Positions 58,445-64,000 of a stretch of DNA of 64,000 bases are shown here, in pieces. Source of the DNA: Gordionus sp. m RMFG-2023 (Eukaryota > Nematomorpha > Gordioida > Chordodea > Parachordodidae). The stretch lies in the NCBI RefSeq assembly GCF_954871325.1, contig NC_088778.1, forward strand, positions 26,645,120 through 26,709,119, in the 5' to 3' direction. The position numbers and the translations under genes are program-made. How positions within the stretch are numbered: position 1 is the stretch's first letter; each line of letters opens with the position of its first letter. The notes under the pieces were generated by a model that did no database searches, was not told the DNA's origin, and saw nothing but the letters and a program-made list of their open reading frames with translations.

Positions 58445-60306
58445 CAGAGTTGTTAAAGTATCTAGATATAAGAATGTGGTATCTAGATAGATTTTTGATT
58501 AAAGTTTCTGTATCTAGATATTATTTTAGAGGTATTTGTATGTGTTTTCAGATACTTTTTAAGATACATTCTGATATTCTATTTAACGCTTTTTTATATT
58601 ATAATAAAAATACTTGAATGTAAAATTTATTTCATATAAGCATATAACTTAATATTAATATTTATAATAAAAAATTATATATATATATATGTAAAATATA
58701 AAAACTTATATATAAAAAAGAATATATAAATATTAATTAAATATTATGTCCGAGTTATCAATAACAAGCAAATTCTGATATTACAATCCCTCTCAAGGAA
58801 TTTGTCATTTTTAATTGCAATTGAATTGGTATTTTATTTTATTTTATTATATTATATTAATTATTATATTAATTTTTAAGATTAATATTGATGACGAAAA
58901 TGACGACATTCATCCCAGGGACCCGGAGTGAACCGTAAAGAACCATTAAACCATTATAAACAGTTATAAATATCTGAACCATAACCGTAACCGATATAAT
59001 TATTTTTTGAAGGAGTAAAAAGAACCTTTATAAAAAACGGTCAAACCGGTTTGAACCGGTTCAGTTTTTATATTTTAGAAATGAAAATAATTTGAATATC
59101 CAGAATTATATAAACTTGCTCTTATAGTACTGGCGGTTCCCGCAATAGAAATTTCCGTAGAAAGGGCTATTTAGGGGCTAAATTTTGTATTATCGTCACA
59201 ACGAACAAAAAGGAATCCATTTATATTAGAAAATATATTTACGTTCAAATAATATATTTAAAAATGAGTTATTTTGAATCTTATATATTTTTTTATATAT
59301 AATTCATAGATGCTTATAATAAAAATAAATACGAAAATGATGTTGCTTCAATAAAAAAAAATTCTAACCGTAATGAACCATTATGAACCTTTATAATTAG
59401 CTGAACCGAATCGAACCTTTATAAGTTTCTTCTTAAGAACCGTAACCATTATATTTTTACATACTGAACCGTAACCAAACTGAACCGTTATAAATAACGG
59501 TTCGGGTCCCTGATTCTTCCTGGCCAATTTATAGACCATATTTTAAAATGATATCTCAAAATAAAGAATACAAATCTCTGTTAGTAAAATGTTTGCTATG
59601 TCTACCAAAAAATATGCAAATTTTAGTTAGCATTACCTCAACTTGCAACATTGTAAAAAATTTAAGGGTATAGAATAGATACTAAATAAATGTTTACATT
59701 TTTAAATTTAAGAGAAAACATCAAACACTCTTAATCCAAATAAAAAAGGGGAAGGAGAAAAAATCTATTAAAGAAAATATTGGACTAGGTTCATCGTCCA
59801 TTGATTTTTTTTCCAAGAAACCTCAGATTTTAACCCAAACCACTTTAGATGATTTAATAACTGATTTTATTATAGATAGTATTCAGCCATTTTCAATTGT
59901 TGAAAATCCTTCATTTATAAAAATGATCAAAACATTAGCTCGACAAAAAAATATAATTTACCGACAGACAGTGGTTGTTACTGAAATCTAATAATTATTT
60001 ATAATCATATATTATATTATTTTATTAATTATATATAATAATTATTAATATTAATCATATATTATATTAATATCTAAAATCATTATTTTACTTGTATTTT
60101 GATAAATGTGATATCGAGTCAATAAATTTTTTAGATCATTTCGTGAATTTTCACAATAGAATCCTAATTTAGGTTTATTCAAACCTTATCTAAGAGTGTA
60201 ATAAAAAATGTATCTGTATATAGATACATTTTAAATTGTATCTTTTTTAAAAGCTGTATCTGTATCTATATCTAGATTCATTTTAAAGTATCTTTTAACA
60301 ACTATG
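58445..60306 (+). mobile_element. hAT-superfamily transposon, internally deleted, with another hAT nested inside
   Basis: Ends cagagttgttaaagtatcta and tatcttttaacaactatg, as in 1596-2820. Flanks taaaatac (58437-58444) and taaaaaac (60307-60314) agree at 7 of 8. A transposase N-terminal region remains at about 59790-59960: FFSKKPQILTQTTLDDLITD, then SIQPFSIVENPSFIKMI, the classic 'QPFSxVExxxF' hAT motif. The sequence then jumps to the element's last codons (actgaaatctaataattatt). The middle of the gene is gone. Confidence 0.88.
58916..59512. mobile_element. 597-bp hAT element of another family nested in the hAT at 58445
   Basis: Ends cagggacccggagtgaacc and ggttcgggtccctg. Flanks attcatcc (58908-58915) and attcttcc (59513-59520) agree at 7 of 8. 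Many gaaccgtta/taacggttc words lie at both ends. The centre (about 59118-59200) reads VLAVPAIEISVERAI, the hAT C-terminal motif with a stop after it, so it is a deletion derivative of an autonomous hAT. Confidence 0.9.
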
Positions 60307-60317
60307 TAAAAAACTAG

Positions 60318-60770
60318 TTATTTTTCAAATAAAATACATTTTAAATATATTGCGCCATCTAGCGTATATATTTTTATTTATATTTATTTATATATATAAA
60401 TATTAATGATAGATAAAATAATTTAAATATTTTGATATTTGTAATCTAGATTATAATAAATACTTATGCAAAATTTTATAAATTTTATTCCACCAATAAA
60501 TATAATACTTAAACTTTGTTTTACCATTTATAATTTACAACTAAAATCTAATTGAGAAAATCATCCTTATAAATATCGTTACAAATTCATGATATTTTTT
60601 ACAGACTTTTAAAAAACAAAAAGATTTTTTTAATAGGGTTGCCTTGTGCGACCTACACTATATTAAAATATAATTTAGACTTGAAATCTCCAAATCACAT
60701 CCCGAGTCTGGGGCCTGTTTCCGACTTGATCGGGTTGGAACAGGATCGTGCTATTACATTTTGTCAAATA
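60318..60770 (-). repeat. interspersed repeat 'X', partial inverted copy
   Basis: On the minus strand: caggccccagactcgggatg, gatttggagatttcaagtct, tagtgtaggtcgcacaaggc, then ctagatggcgcaatatattt. Same order as 34200-34600 and 47150-47530. Confidence 0.7.
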
Positions 60771-60965
60771 AATTGTTTAAAATTCTGGCAAGAAACAAAT
60801 AAATTCGCACCAGGCGGACTTATAATTTTTATTTCAGTTCTAGCTTTTCTGGAAAAATATAAACAACTTTGTTCGGGCTAGCTAGGGCAAATTTTTTTGA
60901 AAAAATTCGGGCCATGCCTGGCTTTAAAAATTAGGCCCGATGTAGATCATAATTTAGACTACTAG
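60771..60965 (-). repeat. fragment of the TAGTGATCTGCATC GC-rich family
   Basis: On the minus strand it starts near gatctacatcgggcctaatt and continues tttaaagccaggcatggccc. The far end is lost. Confidence 0.6.
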
Positions 60966-61049
60966 TTGAAAAAAAATTAAACGAATGACGTTTCTTTTCT
61001 TCAAAATAAAGTAACGGTATTACTTTACAGCAGTATTTAAAATAAAAAT

Positions 61050-61235
61050 TACTTAATATTTGAAACCACCTTTATTATATAATTTTAAAGACAGCATTAC
61101 AGTATATATTCAAATTTTATAAATGAAAAAAACAATAATTCAGATTTTGAAGGTACCTTATACGATTATTATGGAGGCAAAAAAGATTTAGGTGAAAAGA
61201 GAATAATGCTTGCTGAAGATGCTCAGACTCGTAAT
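61050..61235 (+). pseudogene. TRNT1: TRNT1 duplicate, start of exon 3 with intron 2
   Basis: From about 61141 the sequence gattttgaaggtaccttata gives [20 protein letters not shown] and stops matching after DAQTR. The preceding bases (cttaatatttgaaaccacct, then attttaaagacagc) match intron 2 of the gene at 56390-56425. It breaks off just before the recognition helix. It belongs with the inverted exons at 62335-62766: the duplicate was split and one part flipped. Confidence 0.85.
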
Positions 61236-61274
61236 TCACTACTAATATTTTGTATTTTAATATATTTTATTATT

Positions 61275-62334
61275 ATTTTTTCTATAGATGGGCTTTATTT
61301 TTAAAGAAATTTATATTTTATGGTCGAAAAAAATATTATTATATTTATTTTAAACTTTAAGAATATAGGACATAAAGTATGATAGTCTAAATTATATTAT
61401 AGTATAGTGTAGGTTGCAAAAGCAACCCTATTCAAAAATCTATGTTTTTTTATTTTTTTTGTTGTGTTGGTTAATTTAAAATGTATGTAATTTATATTGA
61501 TTATATATAGACAGTATTTTCTTTTAGTTTTAACTTACAAATGATATAATAATAAATATTAAATTTATTCTAAAAGAAATATATGTATAATTTAGAATTT
61601 CATAAATATTCATTAATTAATCTTGATATTAAATATCAAAATATTTAAATATTTTATTATTTATTATATTTATAAAATTACATAATTAAATATATATCCG
61701 TTAGAGGGCATAATATCTATAAAATGTATTGTGTTTGTTTTATATATAAAATTATTTTACCAGCATTTTTGAAACACTTGAATAATAATAATTATTTTTT
61801 TATCCATTTTAAAAGATTCATTTAGATATTATATAAAGTAATTAAAAATAATATATAAACTAAATATAAAATGACATATATAAAAATAAAATTAAAAAAA
61901 TAACATTAAATCAAATAAAAATAGTCATCTTCCTCTGTAATGTCGATCTTAGGCCGGGGCAAAGCCTAACTTTTTTAAGGACCACAGTCCAGACGTGTTT
62001 TACTATTAATATTTTTTTTCCGGTAATGGGTTACTTTATTTGAATATTTACTTTTTTTGTATATTTTATTATGTTATTTTTCTAGAGGAGTTATTTTTAG
62101 TTTTTATGAATTTGTCTCAATAAACAAGAATTAAATTAGGTAAAAACAGAAATAATTCTTATAATAACAGATCCTAGGCCTTAGGGTTTTTTTTTATTAA
62201 GACCCACGGTCTTGATCTATATTTTCTTATAAATTGTAAGATGAGTTAATAAAAATGGTTTCAAATATTAATTAATATTTTATACGATAAAAGGCACTCA
62301 CATAAATTATACAAATTATCTAAAAAATTAATCA
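61275..62334 (+). repeat. interspersed repeat 'X', copy 3
   Basis: Matches 47060-48029 over nearly its whole length, including gtataggttgcaaaagcaac-type sequence, ccgttagagggcataatatc, and the decayed GGACCGG-MITE (cggggcaaagcctaac, then gacccacggtcttgatct). It lies between the two halves of the TRNT1 duplicate. Confidence 0.8.
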
Positions 62335-62766
62335 TCTAACCCAGAAACACTGAGTTTATAGTGAGGCCTCCTGTTGGCATCTAAAACCCACTTGTCCGTG
62401 AATTCGACATTTGCGTGTCCTCCATTAGTCATCTTGTCTATACGTAAGGTAGGAATCTCAAAGTTTGCTTATTTTTTATATCAATATATTTATTTTTTTT
62501 AAAAAAACGTAAAATTAAATATACTTGTCATTTATCATAAATGTTATCGCTCCATACCTTTTCCCATTTTTATTTACCAATATCATTTTATCTGATCGGG
62601 TGTGGCAGAGGTAGCGTTCTTCTGTCATACTTATAACTCCTAACAAGATATCTCTTACAGGACCTCCAGCTAGACGTAATGGATAGTTATGTCTTGCAAA
62701 TAACCCCTTCCATTTATTTACTTTAGGAATAAAAATGGCTAAACTATCGAGATTATTAATCTTCAT
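62335..62766 (-). pseudogene. TRNT1: TRNT1 duplicate, exon 1, intron 1 and exon 2
   Basis: The exon 1 copy (62766-62515) keeps [20 protein letters not shown], then is disturbed where DLDFATSA should be, so the metal-binding D-x-D is lost; it recovers at LVNKNGKRYGAITFMINDK. Intron 1 is retained and exon 2 (about 62470-62340) reads [10 protein letters not shown] before frame loss. The 5' flank is also conserved to about 62880. A dead DNA-level duplicate in inverted orientation to the gene. Confidence 0.9.
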
Positions 62767-63018
62767 TTTGAATTGAAGTTGGTTTTATTTTGTATATTTA
62801 AACTTTAAATATTAGTTAGAAGAAAAAATAAAATTTAATAATAATTTTATTAAACTTTGGCCCTATTTAATTGTATCAGGTGAATTAAATTTTTATCGCC
62901 AACACTCTTACGCGAAACTTTGGTAGCAAATGTCGTTTATCGCGAAGAAATTTTATAGCGAAAGTATCATCGCGAAACCAATTCCGCTAATTTTTTCCAC
63001 TAAACATTTATAGCGAAG

Positions 63019-63237
63019 TAGTATTGTTAAACGGCTCGTTTTTAGCCGATTTTTAAAAACGGCCAACTCAATATTTTAGTCAGAAAAATATCCCCTAGGC
63101 CTTAAGATTTCAATAATATATGTCTAGACTTTGTTCCTTCTATGAGCAAAATCTTCAGGCTTGGGTAATATTTTTCTGGATGAATTATTGAGTTAGCCAT
63201 TTTTAATCGGCTCAAAACGAGCCGTTTACCAACACTA
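63019..63237. mobile_element. palindromic MITE with exact 8-bp target duplication
   Basis: Ends tagtattgttaaacgg and ccgtttaccaacacta; flanks tagcgaag (63011-63018 and 63238-63245) identical. The same site without insertion is present at about 54609-54633 on the other strand. This fixes the family's termini as TAGTGTTGTTAAACGG and its target duplication as 8 bp, a hAT feature. Confidence 0.93.
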
Positions 63238-63676
63238 TAGCGAAGACAATATTGCGAACTTTTTATTGTAAATTTATTTCAATAATATCTTAACCGCAAA
63301 TACTTTAGAGCGAATATATTTTAGCTAAAGCTTTATCGTTAACCCGTTATAGCAAAACATTTATAACGAACCCTTTATAGCAAATTCTCTACCGCGAATG
63401 TATTTACGCCAAGTCATTATCGCCTTCATGACACAAATCACCAGATGACTTAGAGTAATGATTAATTTGAAAGCTCATAAAATCATTCTTATGCACTTAA
63501 AAATAAATAGTAATTGCTGAGAAATATATTATATTTTATAAGAAACTCAATTTTGAGAAAATTAAAATTTTTATTTGGCAACTTTTGAAAATTCAGTAAA
63601 AATTACTCCAAGTAGTTTTCATTCTGAGTAATTAAGGGGAATAAAATTAATTATTTTAAAACACTAAACCTACATG

Positions 63677-63898
63677 TAGTGTTATTAAACGGCTCGTTTT
63701 GAGCCGATTTTTCAAAACGGCTAACTCAATATTTTAGCCAGAAAATATTGCTTAAGATTTGAAATTTCGATGCTATATGTCTAGACCTTTGCTCCTTCTA
63801 TGAGCAAAATCTTCAGGTTTGCGTAAAATATTTCTGGATGAAATATTGAGTTAGCCGTTTTTAAAAATCGGCTCAAAACGAGCCGTTTAACAACCTAC
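63677..63898. mobile_element. palindromic MITE, second copy in the same repeat
   Basis: Starts tagtgttattaaacggctcg and ends cgagccgtttaacaac-ctac. Flanks cctacatg and actacatg. The empty site cctacatgattaagc is seen at about 50782-50796 in GCGAA copy 1. Confidence 0.85.
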
Positions 63899-64000
63899 AC
63901 TACATGTATTGTAATTAAGCATTATATATTACCTTAAGCTTCATAATTAGTGCTTGTCAATGCGGCAAACTTCATGTTTAAGTCTATGCATTAATATTAG

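Larger units (their letters stand above)
62885..64000 (+). repeat. GCGAA quasi-periodic repeat, copy 2, with two MITE insertions
   Basis: 62895-63018 and 63246-63430 are chains such as gcgaaactttggtagcaaat, ttatcgcgaagaaattttat, and tttagagcgaatatatttta. 63440-63676 and 63907-63990 match 50420-50870. It runs off the end of the window. Confidence 0.75.

Overview
The window is very A+T-rich eukaryotic DNA with long A/T runs, spliceosomal introns and dense nested transposons. The one convincing host gene is an animal-type CCA-adding tRNA nucleotidyltransferase (TRNT1) at 55.9-57.2 kb. Its protein resembles arthropod and other metazoan TRNT1 most, so I infer an animal, probably an arthropod, with a small-gene, repeat-inflated genome. 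I cannot name the species from sequence alone.

Layout. 1-6.4 kb is a large inverted-repeat element (arms about 1.05-1.1 kb) holding two hAT-type elements, each carrying a smaller MITE. 7.0-9.8 kb is a fossil Ty3/Gypsy-like LTR element turned into a near-perfect 1.2-kb palindrome. 9.9-22 kb is mostly MITEs and foldback repeats with one unexplained candidate exon near 12.3 kb. 22-31 kb is quiet apart from a LINE scrap, a truncated MITE and a tRNA-derived SINE. 31-39 kb holds a decayed TRNT1 copy and two members of a transposon family that begins TGTAACG and sits in CCGG-like sites; the larger one codes for an OTU-type protease domain and probably a nuclease domain. 40-50 kb has two decayed hAT transposases and several GC-rich MITEs. 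50-55 kb is a repeat made of quasi-periodic GCGAA motifs, split by an almost complete Merlin transposon with a five-exon transposase. 55.9-57.2 kb is TRNT1. 58.4-60.3 kb is another hAT with a different hAT nested inside. 60.3-64 kb holds a broken, rearranged second TRNT1 copy and a second GCGAA repeat with two MITEs.

How it fits together. Most of the window is explained by a few families cutting into each other. Exact or near-exact target duplications (8 bp for hAT and Merlin) date the order of insertion, and for two insertions the empty site survives in another repeat copy in this window. TRNT1 has been duplicated at DNA level, introns included, at least twice, and the copies have decayed. 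Work was by eye; boundaries marked 'about' may be off by tens of bases.
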